6,640 nt of DNA from Vitreoscilla sp. GTDB taxonomy: Bacteria; Pseudomonadota; Gammaproteobacteria; Burkholderiales; Neisseriaceae. Positions 1 to 6,518 of this stretch are shown piece after piece. The notes beneath the pieces were generated by a model that saw only the letters and a program-made list of their open reading frames with translations, was not told the DNA's origin and ran no database searches. How positions within the stretch are numbered: the stretch's first letter is position 1; each line of letters starts with the position of its first letter. Where the stretch lies: positions 1 through 6,640 of the forward strand of contig JASLFS010000011.1 of assembly GCA_030150505.1 (NCBI GenBank), given 5' to 3'. The translations under genes and the position numbers were made by a program.

Positions 1-68
1 TGTTGGGCAAAGGGAATGCCAAATTCAGGCAAATTTTCTAAATGAATGTAGGAATCTGTGTGGGGCAT
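1..68 (-). CDS. Possible N-terminal fragment of an unidentified protein, cut by the left edge
   Basis: Reading leftwards from an ATG at 68-66, the minus strand is open to the window edge and gives 22 residues beginning MPHTDSYIHLENLPEFG. The same frame can be extended upstream to a TTG codon before meeting a TAG. The residue mix is protein-like and the orientation matches tal, which ends 112 bp upstream beyond a terminator. Against it, there is no convincing Shine-Dalgarno sequence before either start, and the fragment is too short to assign to a family. A weak promoter-like pair (TTAAAA, 18-bp spacer, TATAGT) lies just upstream and would leave only a very short leader. I do not recognise the protein, and the call could be chance. 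Confidence 0.33.
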   Translation of the reverse strand, partial: MPHTDSYIHLENLPEFGIPFAQ

Positions 69-135
69 GGCGTTAAATAAACTATACAATAGATGATATG
101 GCTATTTTAACAGAAGCTAGATAATAAAGATTTGA

Positions 136-167
136 ATAGGCTGCCTGAAAGCTTTCAGGCAGCCTAT
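136..167. terminator. Inverted pair of DNA uptake sequences forming a terminator hairpin downstream of tal
   Basis: AGGCTGCCTGAA at 138-149 is followed, after a central AGCT, by its exact reverse complement at 154-165. The perfect palindrome runs from 136 to 167, so the two arms are 16 nt each. It begins 13 nt past the tal stop codon on the minus strand. On the plus side the right arm is followed by a short T-rich run (TATATTTT), so it could also stop plus-strand transcripts, while the minus side is followed by a weaker T-rich stretch. The 12-mer matches the uptake-sequence dialect I recall for Simonsiella-type Neisseriaceae. In this family, paired uptake sequences commonly double as intrinsic terminators. 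Confidence 0.82.
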
Positions 168-180
168 ATTTTGGGTGAAA

Positions 181-1233
181 TTACTCAGTTAATGTTAGTA
201 ATTGAGCAAAGGCATTTTCGAACTGTTGTAAACCATCCTGCTGCAAACGTGTTGCCAATGCTTCTAAATCAATGCCTAATTGGCTAATTTCTTCTAAAAT
301 TGCCAATGCTTCATCTGTTTGTTGTGGCAAACTATTGCTCGCACAACCATGATCTAGAAACAAGTTTAAAGTTGCTTCGGGAATGGTATTAATCGTATTT
401 TGCCCAATTAACTGATCTACATACAAAGTATCAGAGTAATTTTTATTTTTTGTCCCAGTTGATGCCCATAATAATCTCAATGGGCTAGCATTTTTTTGTT
501 CCAACAATTGCCAATGTTTTTGTTGGTAAAATTGTACAGCAAGCTGATAAGCAGCCTTGGCAATTGAAATGGCAGTTTTACCTTGTAAATGTTCAGGGAG
601 CGTTAAATCCAAAGCCGTATCGATACGAGACATAAAAACGCTGGCGACAACTTGAATATTGTCCAGAGATTGGTTCTGCTCCGAACGCCATTTTAAACCA
701 CGGTAATGTGCCTCAATGACTTGTTGTACCGTTTGCAATGAGAAAATTAATGTCATGTTGACATTAATACCTGCCGCCACTAATTCCACCAGAGCCTGAA
801 TACCAGCTTCTGTTGCTGGAATTTTAATCATCGCATTGGGATGATTAATGGTTTGCCATAAGCGCTTTGCTTCTAGAATGGTTGCTTGCGCATCATTCGC
901 TAATGCTGGAGAAACCTCTAAACTCACTAAGCCGGCTTGAGGATTATTTTGATACAAAGGCAAGCATATTTCACACGCCTCTTGCACATCATGAATCGCC
1001 AATTGCTCATAACGCTCTTGTGCAGTAGTTCCATGTTTTTTTAATTCACGAATGGCATCAATATAATAAGCATCGTTTTGAAATGCTTGATTGAAAATAG
1101 CAGGATTTGTGGTAACACCCATTACACCATTGTTTAAATAGCTTTGTAGTGAATTTGATTGAATAAGCTCATGCGATAAATTATCTAACCAAACTTGCTG
1201 CCCCAGTTGATTAACCTTTTTGAGGATGGTCAT
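181..1233 (-). CDS. tal: Transaldolase (long, ~350-residue type)
   Basis: Transaldolase (EC 2.2.1.2) transfers the dihydroxyacetone unit of sedoheptulose 7-phosphate to glyceraldehyde 3-phosphate in the non-oxidative pentose phosphate pathway, in the cytoplasm. The 350-residue product is a single TIM-barrel domain. Recognisable strands are WLD (15-17), GVTTNPAIF (39-47), SLEVSP (104-109), MIKIPATEAG (135-144), NMTLIFS (159-165), SVFMSRID (198-205) and LLWASTGTKN (254-263). K137 in the IKIPAT motif is the expected Schiff-base lysine, and D17 the expected acidic partner. Length and the C-terminal ASTGTKNKNYSDTLYV segment fit the form also found in actinobacteria and Neisseria rather than the shorter E. 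coli TalB. The ATG start has AAAGGAG at 1245-1239, 5 nt upstream. The gene appears monocistronic, between the OPT terminator and the uptake-sequence hairpin. Confidence 0.95.
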   Translation of the reverse strand: MTILKKVNQLGQQVWLDNLSHELIQSNSLQSYLNNGVMGVTTNPAIFNQAFQNDAYYIDAIRELKKHGTTAQERYEQLAIHDVQEACEICLPLYQNNPQAGLVSLEVSPALANDAQATILEAKRLWQTINHPNAMIKIPATEAGIQALVELVAAGINVNMTLIFSLQTVQQVIEAHYRGLKWRSEQNQSLDNIQVVASVFMSRIDTALDLTLPEHLQGKTAISIAKAAYQLAVQFYQQKHWQLLEQKNASPLRLLWASTGTKNKNYSDTLYVDQLIGQNTINTIPEATLNLFLDHGCASNSLPQQTDEALAILEEISQLGIDLEALATRLQQDGLQQFENAFAQLLTLTE

Positions 1234-1257
1234 ACTTTCTCCTTTATTACTTAGATA

Positions 1258-1263
1258 ATTATA
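1258..1263 (-). promoter_or_regulatory. Possible -10 element for tal
   Basis: A perfect TATAAT reads on the minus strand at 1263-1258, about 25 nt before the tal ATG. That would give a leader of about 17 nt carrying the AAAGGAG ribosome site. No good -35 box is seen 16-18 bp upstream (around 1280-1286, AAGGAC on the minus strand). The whole region is AT-rich, so a chance match is possible. The strong OPT terminator at 1335-1365 means tal needs a promoter in this gap. Confidence 0.32.
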
Positions 1264-1330
1264 TTATTTATACATCGAAAGTCCTTTTAATCATCTTATC
1301 TTAAAAAAATGAATTTGCCATGATAAAAAT

Positions 1331-1365
1331 AAAAAAAGCGCTTTCTAAAAATTCGAAAGCGCTTT
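1331..1365 (-). terminator. Strong intrinsic terminator of the OPT transporter gene
   Basis: A perfect 11-bp stem pairs AAAGCGCTTTC at 1335-1345 with GAAAGCGCTTT at 1355-1365 across a 9-nt loop. Read on the minus strand, the stem runs straight into a T-rich tail of seven T, one A and five T (about 1337-1325). It starts 24 nt beyond the OPT stop codon. The U-tract lies only on the minus-strand side, so it terminates leftward transcription and insulates tal from OPT. Confidence 0.9.
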
Positions 1366-1388
1366 AAATAGGGACAGGTTAGGGTGTT

Positions 1389-3437
1389 TTAACGTTTAAA
1401 AACACGACGTGATAGGAATAAAATACCAGCAATAAATGCCACTAAACCCAATAAATCAGCTGGTGTATCCCAGTTGTTTAGGTTCAGAGCCAAAGGCGCT
1501 TCACTACCACCTGATGTAATTGAGATAACAATAATCATCGCCATCAACACACCAATTAAACTTTCACCAACAATCAAACCAGCAGCAAACAATGTACCAC
1601 GGCGTTCTGCTGTTTTAAGCTGTTTTTCTTCCTCTTCTTTGTTACCGCTAGTGCGTTTTTTAATGTAACGAATAGATAGGAAAGAAATAACCGTACCGAA
1701 AACAATCGGCATGTTAACAGCAGCAGGTAAGTAAATACCCATGCCGACAGCCAAAGGTGGCAACGATAATTTTTTGGTTGTTTTACGCAAAATCAAATCA
1801 ATGCTAATTAAAACAATACCAATCGCAATACCAGTGAAAATGTATTTCCACTCAAGATCGCCAGAGAAAATACCTTTAGCAATGGTGGTCATCAAAGTCG
1901 CTTGAGGAGCAGATAAAGCCAAGCTTTCATCCATTCCTGCGCGTGGCAATGCACCCGTGAAACCATACGCATTGTAAAGTAACTCTAATACAGGAGAAAT
2001 AACCAAGGCACCAACAATACAGCCAATGATTAAGGCAACTTGCTGTCTCCATGGCGTAGCATGAACCAAGAAGCCAGTTTTCAAATCTTGTAAGTTGTCA
2101 TTTGAAATGGTAGCAATTGCCAATACTGCAGATGCAGTAAAGATAGCCAATGCTGTCATGAACTCAATGCCACCATCGGTTGCAAATAAATTCGTGCTAG
2201 AACCAATAACCATGAATACAAGAGAAATAATGACGATTGATACAATACCAATACCAGAAATTGGGCTGGCAGAAGAACCAATTAAACCTGCCATGTAACC
2301 ACAAGCAGCAGCAACCAAAAAGCCAATTACAAAGGCTAATAATGTCGCACAGCCAACCAATGTCCAAGCCAAGCCAGCAGAAATAGGAGCAGCACTAACG
2401 AAAGTGTAGAAAGTACCAGCCAATAAAACCAACATTGATAACGATAAAATAATCATCCATTTTGGCGATAAGTCTTGATTGGTACGGCTATTGTCAGATT
2501 GATTGCTATTGCCACTGATGGCTTGGAAGGATAAACGCATGCCTTCTGCCATTGGTTTTAATAAAGTTAATAACGTCCAAATTGCAGCAATACCAATGGT
2601 ACCTGCGCCAATGAAACGAACTTTTTGCGCCCAAATTTGAGTTGCAAAACCAGCAAGCGTTGCGCCTTCAGGCATGGCTACCATTGACGTGAAATAAGGA
2701 ACAGCAATGCCCCAAGCAAAAGCCATACCAATTAGCATAGCAATACCGCCAGTGATACCGACCAAATAACCAGCACCTAGCAATGCAAAAGAAAAGCCCA
2801 TTGGCAATTGGAAAATAGCATTACCTGATTTGAACCAGTAGCTTGCGCTGTCATTAACAACACGTAAACCTTGCGCTAAAAAGCTGAAAATACCAGCAAA
2901 CAAACCACCAGCAAGAATTTGTTTAATACCGCTTTCTTCTTGTTGAGTATCACCTTGTTTTTCTGCTTGGTGGCTAGCATCGCCTGCTTTTAAAATTTCA
3001 GCAGCAGCAACGCCTTCAGGATAAGGCAAAGGACTATTCACAACCATAACGTGGCGCAATGGAATCGTAAAAATAACCCCTAAAATACCGCCTGCTGCAC
3101 AAATGAATGTCGTTTGCCAGAAAGGAAATCCTTGCCAGTAACCCAGCATTAATAAGCCAGGTAAAACAAAGATAATGGAAGATAATGTACCAGCTGCCGA
3201 AGCTTGAGTTTGTACCATATTGTTTTCCAAAATATTGGAATCATGGCAAAACTTTAAAACAGCCATTGAAATGACAGCAGCAGGAATAGAAGAGGCGAAA
3301 GTTAAGCCAACTTTTAAACCTAGATAAACATTTGAAGCAGTAAAAATCACGGTAATTAATGCACCGAGAATCATGCCTCGTAGCGTTAGTTCACGATACC
3401 CTGCATAGGGGTCATGATTGCCTGCAGGCTTTTGCAT
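1389..3437 (-). CDS. OPT-family inner-membrane transporter (oligopeptide or metal-chelate uptake)
   Basis: This is a complete 682-residue polytopic membrane protein of the prokaryotic oligopeptide transporter (OPT) family, probably secondary active importers in the inner membrane. Members are variously linked to peptides or metal chelates, and the substrate cannot be read from sequence. Family-like signatures include ASNVYLGLKVGLTFASSIP (34-52), ENNMVQTQASAAGTLSS (71-87), LPYPEGVAAAEIL (137-149), GSSASPISGIG (387-397), SNDNLQDLKTG (445-455) and LPPLAVGMGIYLP (559-571). By eye there are about 14-16 hydrophobic spans. The hydrophilic loops at 150-172, 307-326 and 593-613 (the last with EEEE) probably face one side. 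The ATG has GGAG at 3448-3445, 7 nt upstream. A consensus -35 box precedes it and a strong terminator follows, so it is likely monocistronic. Confidence 0.92.
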   Translation of the reverse strand: MQKPAGNHDPYAGYRELTLRGMILGALITVIFTASNVYLGLKVGLTFASSIPAAVISMAVLKFCHDSNILENNMVQTQASAAGTLSSIIFVLPGLLMLGYWQGFPFWQTTFICAAGGILGVIFTIPLRHVMVVNSPLPYPEGVAAAEILKAGDASHQAEKQGDTQQEESGIKQILAGGLFAGIFSFLAQGLRVVNDSASYWFKSGNAIFQLPMGFSFALLGAGYLVGITGGIAMLIGMAFAWGIAVPYFTSMVAMPEGATLAGFATQIWAQKVRFIGAGTIGIAAIWTLLTLLKPMAEGMRLSFQAISGNSNQSDNSRTNQDLSPKWMIILSLSMLVLLAGTFYTFVSAAPISAGLAWTLVGCATLLAFVIGFLVAAACGYMAGLIGSSASPISGIGIVSIVIISLVFMVIGSSTNLFATDGGIEFMTALAIFTASAVLAIATISNDNLQDLKTGFLVHATPWRQQVALIIGCIVGALVISPVLELLYNAYGFTGALPRAGMDESLALSAPQATLMTTIAKGIFSGDLEWKYIFTGIAIGIVLISIDLILRKTTKKLSLPPLAVGMGIYLPAAVNMPIVFGTVISFLSIRYIKKRTSGNKEEEEKQLKTAERRGTLFAAGLIVGESLIGVLMAMIIVISITSGGSEAPLALNLNNWDTPADLLGLVAFIAGILFLSRRVFKR

Positions 3438-3504
3438 AGGAGTTCTCCGTTTTTCTAATCAATCGTACACGCAAAAATGTCCCACTTTCCACGCATAATC
3501 TGGA

Positions 3505-3534
3505 ATTCTCAGTCTTTGGAGCGCCTATTGTCAA
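3505..3534 (-). promoter_or_regulatory. Sigma-70-type promoter of the OPT transporter gene
   Basis: On the minus strand a perfect TTGACA (3534-3529) is followed after 18 bp by GAGAAT (3510-3505), which matches 4 of 6 bases of the -10 consensus. Transcription would begin near 3498, giving a leader of about 60 nt before the ATG at 3437. The perfect -35 and suboptimal -10 with a slightly long spacer suggest a promoter that could be regulated. Confidence 0.6.
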
Positions 3535-3541
3535 ACTTTTG

Positions 3542-3569
3542 TTGCTAAATATTGTATACAATTAAGCAA
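3542..3569. promoter_or_regulatory. Palindromic candidate operator upstream of the OPT promoter
   Basis: ATTGTATACAAT at 3551-3562 is a perfect 12-bp palindrome. It is flanked by TTGCT (3542-3546) and AGCAA (3565-3569), which are complementary but sit 4 and 2 nt from the core, so the outer dyad is slightly asymmetric. The core ends 16 bp upstream of the OPT -35 box, where an activator or an upstream repressor could bind. It resembles a dimeric regulator site, but I cannot name the regulator. AT-rich palindromes of this size also occur by chance. Confidence 0.4.
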
Positions 3570-3599
3570 TTAGGATAGGGTTTTGAATTGAAATTGCAG

Positions 3600-3637
3600 A
3601 TTAATAGCACCTAAATAGGGATTTGGGCGCTATTAAT
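3600..3637 (-). terminator. Hairpin downstream of the gamma-carbonic-anhydrase-like gene, possible weak terminator
   Basis: ATTAATAGCACC at 3600-3611 can pair with GGCGCTATTAAT at 3626-3637 across a 14-nt loop. The one non-Watson-Crick position is a G-U wobble in minus-strand RNA but an A-C mismatch in plus-strand RNA, so the 12-bp helix is complete only in leftward transcripts coming from yrdA. It lies 53 nt past the yrdA stop. No clear U-tract follows, so efficient intrinsic termination is doubtful. It may instead act as a 3'-end stabilising structure. Confidence 0.42.
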
Positions 3638-3694
3638 TGGTTTGAATTAACACTTAATTGGTTAAAAATTGTAAATTTAACCCATTGAATTAAC
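3633..3694. repeat. Short AT-rich imperfect repeats after yrdA
   Basis: TTAATTGGTT occurs at 3633-3642 and again at 3654-3663, a 21-bp period. TTGAATTAAC occurs at 3642-3651 and again at 3685-3694, the second copy overlapping the yrdA stop codon. A 7-bp inverted pair (GGTTAAA and TTTAACC) also lies around 3660-3682. These are low-complexity similarities with no recognised role. Confidence 0.3.
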
Positions 3695-4232
3695 CTTGAT
3701 TTTTCTTATGATTATTTGCAACTCGAACATAATGTTCAGCAGAATAAACCAAAAAATCTTTTTCTTCTTGGCTCAGTGGTCGAACTTGTTTCACTGGGGA
3801 GCCGACATACAGATAGCCGCTTTCTAATCTTTTTCTAGAAGGAACGAGACTTCCTGCACCGATAATTACGTCATCTTCAATAATGGCATCATCTAAAATA
3901 GTCGATTTCATGCCCACTAAAACACGGTTACCAATGGTGCAACCATGCAGCATGGCTTGGTGGCCAATTGTCACATTTTCACCGATATTTAATGGCGAAC
4001 CGTCAGGATGGTCATCATTCTTATGGCTGACATGCAACATGGTGTGATCTTGTACATTGCTATTTTTACCGATGACAATGCGATTCACATCACCTCGAAT
4101 AACGGCAAAAGGCCAAACAGAAGCATTTTCTTTTAAAGTAACATCGCCAATGATTACGGATAAATCATCAACGTAGCAAGATTGATCAATCGTTGGTATG
4201 TGTTCTAAGTAAGGGCGGATATTTTTATTCAT
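3690..4232 (-). CDS. yrdA: Gamma-carbonic-anhydrase-like hexapeptide-repeat protein (YrdA/PaaY-like)
   Basis: This 180-residue cytoplasmic protein belongs to the left-handed beta-helix, gamma-class carbonic anhydrase family, which assembles as trimers with metal sites between subunits. Hexapeptide repeats fill residues about 20-140, including VIIGDV (26-31), NIGENVTIGH (82-91), TIGNRVLVG (99-107) and IIEDDVIIGAGSLV (117-130). The expected three metal-binding histidines are H67 (in MLHV), H91 (in IGHQ) and H96 (in MLHG). The RGDVN motif at 46-50 and the C-terminal YLYVGSPVKQVRPLS stretch are typical of YrdA proteins. The acidic loop of the archaeal enzyme Cam is absent, as in YrdA, so carbonic anhydrase activity is uncertain; many relatives show little. 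Only a modest ribosome site (GGTGA, 4243-4239) precedes the ATG, but this start gives the normal family N-terminus. It stands alone, divergent from prlC. Confidence 0.92.
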   Translation of the reverse strand: MNKNIRPYLEHIPTIDQSCYVDDLSVIIGDVTLKENASVWPFAVIRGDVNRIVIGKNSNVQDHTMLHVSHKNDDHPDGSPLNIGENVTIGHQAMLHGCTIGNRVLVGMKSTILDDAIIEDDVIIGAGSLVPSRKRLESGYLYVGSPVKQVRPLSQEEKDFLVYSAEHYVRVANNHKKNQG

Positions 4233-4238
4233 TTGAAT

Positions 4239-4243
4239 TCACC
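4239..4243 (-). promoter_or_regulatory. Weak ribosome binding site of yrdA
   Basis: GGTGA on the minus strand lies 6 nt before the yrdA ATG. It is the only Shine-Dalgarno-like match there and is poorer than those of tal, OPT and prlC, suggesting modest translation. Confidence 0.5.
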
Positions 4244-4267
4244 ATGAATGTTGGATGAGTGGTTTTT

Positions 4268-4276
4268 AATATATCA
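4268..4276 (-). promoter_or_regulatory. Candidate extended -10 promoter for yrdA
   Basis: On the minus strand TGATATATT reads as an extended -10 element: TG, one base, then TATATT, which matches 5 of 6 consensus bases, at 4276-4268. Transcription would start near 4261, leaving a leader of about 28 nt before the yrdA ATG at 4232. No good -35 box is visible, which extended -10 promoters can tolerate. The surrounding AT-richness lowers confidence. Confidence 0.38.
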
Positions 4277-4350
4277 CTATTAATTAAATATTTCTTTATT
4301 AAGCAGCATGTTGATGCCATGAAGAAGACACTCATTTATGAGCGCACCCA

Positions 4351-4380
4351 TTGTTTTCCTTGAAAACGTCCTTATTTAAT
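4351..4380 (+). promoter_or_regulatory. Candidate promoter region of prlC
   Basis: Two readings overlap here. A sigma-70-like pair is TTGTTT (4351-4356), an 18-bp spacer, and TTTAAT (4375-4380, 5 of 6 -10 bases). Inside it, CTTGAAA (4359-4365) matches the -35 box of heat-shock sigma-32 promoters, but no CCCCAT-like -10 follows. Either start would give a leader of about 70 nt or more before the prlC ATG at 4458. The gap to divergent yrdA must carry a prlC promoter, but its exact position is uncertain. Confidence 0.3.
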
Positions 4381-4457
4381 ATAGTATTCCAATGACTGAT
4401 ATTTTTTAAGCGCTACTGATAACTTCAAGTAGGGCGATAAAGACAAGAAGGATCAAT

Positions 4458-6479
4458 ATGAGCGAAGCATTGCGCCAATTAGGCGATGAACCACGATTTA
4501 ATGAAATTACACCAGACAGCATTGCGCCAGCACTAAAAGATGCGATGGCAGAAGCCAAGCAAGCTATTGAGCAAGTGAAGCAACAGGAAGTTGTTACTTG
4601 GGATAATACCGTAGAAGCACTGACAGATATTACGGAAACAGTTGGCCGTATGTGGGGTGTGGTTGCACATCTTAATTCGGTGGTAGATACACCAGAATTA
4701 CGTGCTGTGTATAACGAATTAATGCCAGAAGTAACAGTATTTTTTACTGAGATTTCTCAAGATATAGTGTTGTATGAGCGCTTTAAAGCAATAAAAAATA
4801 GCAATGAATTTGCAACGTTAACATCGGCTCAACAACAAAAATTAAATCATGATTTGCGTGATTTTGTTCTTTCAGGTGCTGAGTTGCCAGAAAAAGAACA
4901 GCAAGAATTTGCACAATTGCAAACGGATAGTGCGCAATTGGCTGCTGAATTTAGCCAAAATGTTTTGGATTCAACGGATGATTTTGCACTGTATGTTGAA
5001 GATGAAGCCAAATTAGCCGGTTTGCCTGATTATGCATTGGCAATGTTTAAAGCTGCTGCTGAAGCCGAGAGCAAAGCTGGTTATAAAATTGGTTTACAAA
5101 TGCCGCATTATTTAGCGGTTATCCAATATGCAGATAATCGTGAATTGCGTGAGCAAATTTATCAAGCTTATGTGAGCCGAGCAAGTGAGTTAAATACAGG
5201 TAAATGGGATAATACCAATAATATTAATCGCCGTTTGCAAGTGGCTCAGCAAGAAGCTAAATTGCTAGGTTTTAATAATTTTGCTGAATTATCATTAGAA
5301 ACCAAAATGGCAGATAAGCCAGAGCAAGTTTTGGCTTTTTTAAGAGATTTGGCTGCAAGTGCTAAACCATTTGCTGAAGAAGACAAAGCAGCTTTGTTGG
5401 CTTTTGCTCAAGCTGAATTAGGTTTGCAAGATTTGGAACCTTGGGATTTAACTTATGCTTCAGAAAAATTGCGTGAAGCAAAATATGCTTTCTCTGAGCA
5501 AGAAGTTAAAAAATATTTTCCTATTAGCAAAGTATTAACAGGTTTGTTTGGTTTGATTCACCAACTATACGGCGTGTCATTTCAAGAAAAAACAGTACCA
5601 ACTTGGCATCAAGATGTTCGTTATTTTGAGCTAGTGCGTGACGGTCAGGTTTTTGGTGGTGTGTATATGGATTTATATGCACGAGAAGGTAAAAGAAGTG
5701 GCGCATGGATGAATGATTACCGTGGCCGCCGTTTGAAAAACCAGCAATTGCAAACGCCAATCGCTTACTTGGTATGCAACTTTACGCCAGCAGGCGCAGG
5801 TTCTGAAGCTTATTTAACACACGATGAAATTGTTACGTTATTCCACGAAACAGGACATGGTTTGCACCATTTGTTAACTGAAGTGGATGAGTTGGGTGTT
5901 TCAGGTATTAATGGTGTTGAGTGGGATGCAGTAGAATTGCCAAGCCAGTTTATGGAAAATTTCGCATGGGAATTGGCTGTTTTGCAGGGTATGAGTGCGC
6001 ATGAAACCGATGGTAGCCAATTGCCTGAAAGTTTGTATCAAAAAATGATTGCTGCCAAAAACTTCCAAAAAGGTTTATGGTTTTTGCGTCAAATGGAATT
6101 TGCTATTTTTGATATGAGCATTTATTTTGCAGCAGATAGAGCTGAGCAGTGGCAAGAAATCTTGAATGAAGTTCGACATGAGGTTTCTGTGTGGACCGCA
6201 AAAGATTACAACCGCTTTGCTCATAGTTTTGGGCATATTTTTGCTGGTGGTTATGCTGCAGGTTATTACAGCTATAGCTGGGCAGAAGTATTATCTGCTG
6301 ACGTGTATGCTGCTTTTGAAGAGAGCAATGATATGGCAGCAATGGGGCAAAAATTCTGTCGAGAAGTATTGGCAGTGGGTGGCTCACGTTCGGCTATGGA
6401 TTCTTTTAAAGCCTTCCGCGGTCGAGAACCAGAAATTGCAGCTTTGTTACGCCATAATGGCTTATCACCAGCTGCATAA
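4458..6479 (+). CDS. prlC: Oligopeptidase A (M3-family zinc metallopeptidase)
   Basis: Oligopeptidase A (PrlC/OpdA, EC 3.4.24.70) is a cytoplasmic zinc endopeptidase that cleaves short peptides, including signal-peptide remnants in E. coli. The 673-residue product is close to the E. coli length of about 680. A helical N-terminal region (about 1-220) precedes the M3 catalytic domain. The zinc motif HETGH is at 463-467, with H463 and H467 as ligands and E464 as the general base. The third ligand is expected to be E493 in WDAVELPSQFMEN (489-501). The substrate-binding segment HIFAGGYAAGYYSYSW (593-608) carries tyrosines Y603 and Y606, matching the thimet oligopeptidase pair. All key residues are intact. 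The ATG is supported by AAGAAGGA (4445-4452), 5 nt upstream. A terminator overlaps its stop and tRNA-Lys follows, so it is probably monocistronic. Confidence 0.96.
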   Translation: MSEALRQLGDEPRFNEITPDSIAPALKDAMAEAKQAIEQVKQQEVVTWDNTVEALTDITETVGRMWGVVAHLNSVVDTPELRAVYNELMPEVTVFFTEISQDIVLYERFKAIKNSNEFATLTSAQQQKLNHDLRDFVLSGAELPEKEQQEFAQLQTDSAQLAAEFSQNVLDSTDDFALYVEDEAKLAGLPDYALAMFKAAAEAESKAGYKIGLQMPHYLAVIQYADNRELREQIYQAYVSRASELNTGKWDNTNNINRRLQVAQQEAKLLGFNNFAELSLETKMADKPEQVLAFLRDLAASAKPFAEEDKAALLAFAQAELGLQDLEPWDLTYASEKLREAKYAFSEQEVKKYFPISKVLTGLFGLIHQLYGVSFQEKTVPTWHQDVRYFELVRDGQVFGGVYMDLYAREGKRSGAWMNDYRGRRLKNQQLQTPIAYLVCNFTPAGAGSEAYLTHDEIVTLFHETGHGLHHLLTEVDELGVSGINGVEWDAVELPSQFMENFAWELAVLQGMSAHETDGSQLPESLYQKMIAAKNFQKGLWFLRQMEFAIFDMSIYFAADRAEQWQEILNEVRHEVSVWTAKDYNRFAHSFGHIFAGGYAAGYYSYSWAEVLSADVYAAFEESNDMAAMGQKFCREVLAVGGSRSAMDSFKAFRGREPEIAALLRHNGLSPAA

Positions 6480-6511
6480 TTCCTAATGCAGCTGTGCGCA
6501 TTTATTTTTTT
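6469..6511 (+). terminator. prlC: Intrinsic terminator of prlC, overlapping the stop codon
   Basis: CAGCTGCAT at 6469-6477 pairs perfectly with ATGCAGCTG at 6486-6494 across an 8-nt loop. A T-rich tract (TTTATTTTTTT, 6501-6511) follows after 6 nt. The left arm includes the last prlC codons and the first base of the TAA stop (6477-6479). The spacing between stem and U-tract is longer than ideal, so efficiency may be moderate. Confidence 0.65.
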
Positions 6512-6518
6512 AAATAGA

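Noticed and set aside
1474..1668. 64-codon plus-strand open frame inside the OPT gene
   Set aside because: It is antisense to a clearly conserved membrane protein, and its composition follows from the complementary strand. No supporting signals were seen.
2095..2298. 67-codon plus-strand open frame inside the OPT gene
   Set aside because: It is a shadow of the conserved OPT region that includes the NDNLQDLKTG segment on the other strand.
3438..3689. Possible small RNA or missed gene in the 252-bp gap between OPT and yrdA
   Set aside because: There is no open frame with a ribosome site and no strong terminator with U-tract. The OPT promoter, the palindrome and the yrdA 3' hairpin account for the visible structure.
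4225..4335. 36-codon minus-strand open frame upstream of and overlapping the yrdA start by 8 nt
   Set aside because: It has no Shine-Dalgarno sequence, an AT-driven composition, and the best yrdA promoter candidate lies inside it. A coupled leader peptide is possible but unsupported.
4338..4379. 13-codon plus-strand open frame (MSAPIVFLENVLI) before prlC
   Set aside because: It has no ribosome site at proper spacing and overlaps the likely promoter elements, so it is treated as chance.
5524..5760. 78-codon minus-strand open frame inside prlC
   Set aside because: It lies antisense to the M3 catalytic domain, and its sequence resembles no protein I know.
6022..6029. TGCCTGAA matches at 6022-6029, 2667-2674 (minus) and 24-31 (minus) as extra uptake sequences
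   Set aside because: Only the 8-base core matches. The AGGC prefix present in the 138-165 pair is missing, so these are not full uptake sequences.
6103..6486. Minus-strand (6103-6387) and plus-strand (6166-6486) open frames at the prlC 3' end
   Set aside because: Both overlap the catalytic C-terminus of prlC in other frames, are unlike known proteins, and have no promoter or ribosome site.
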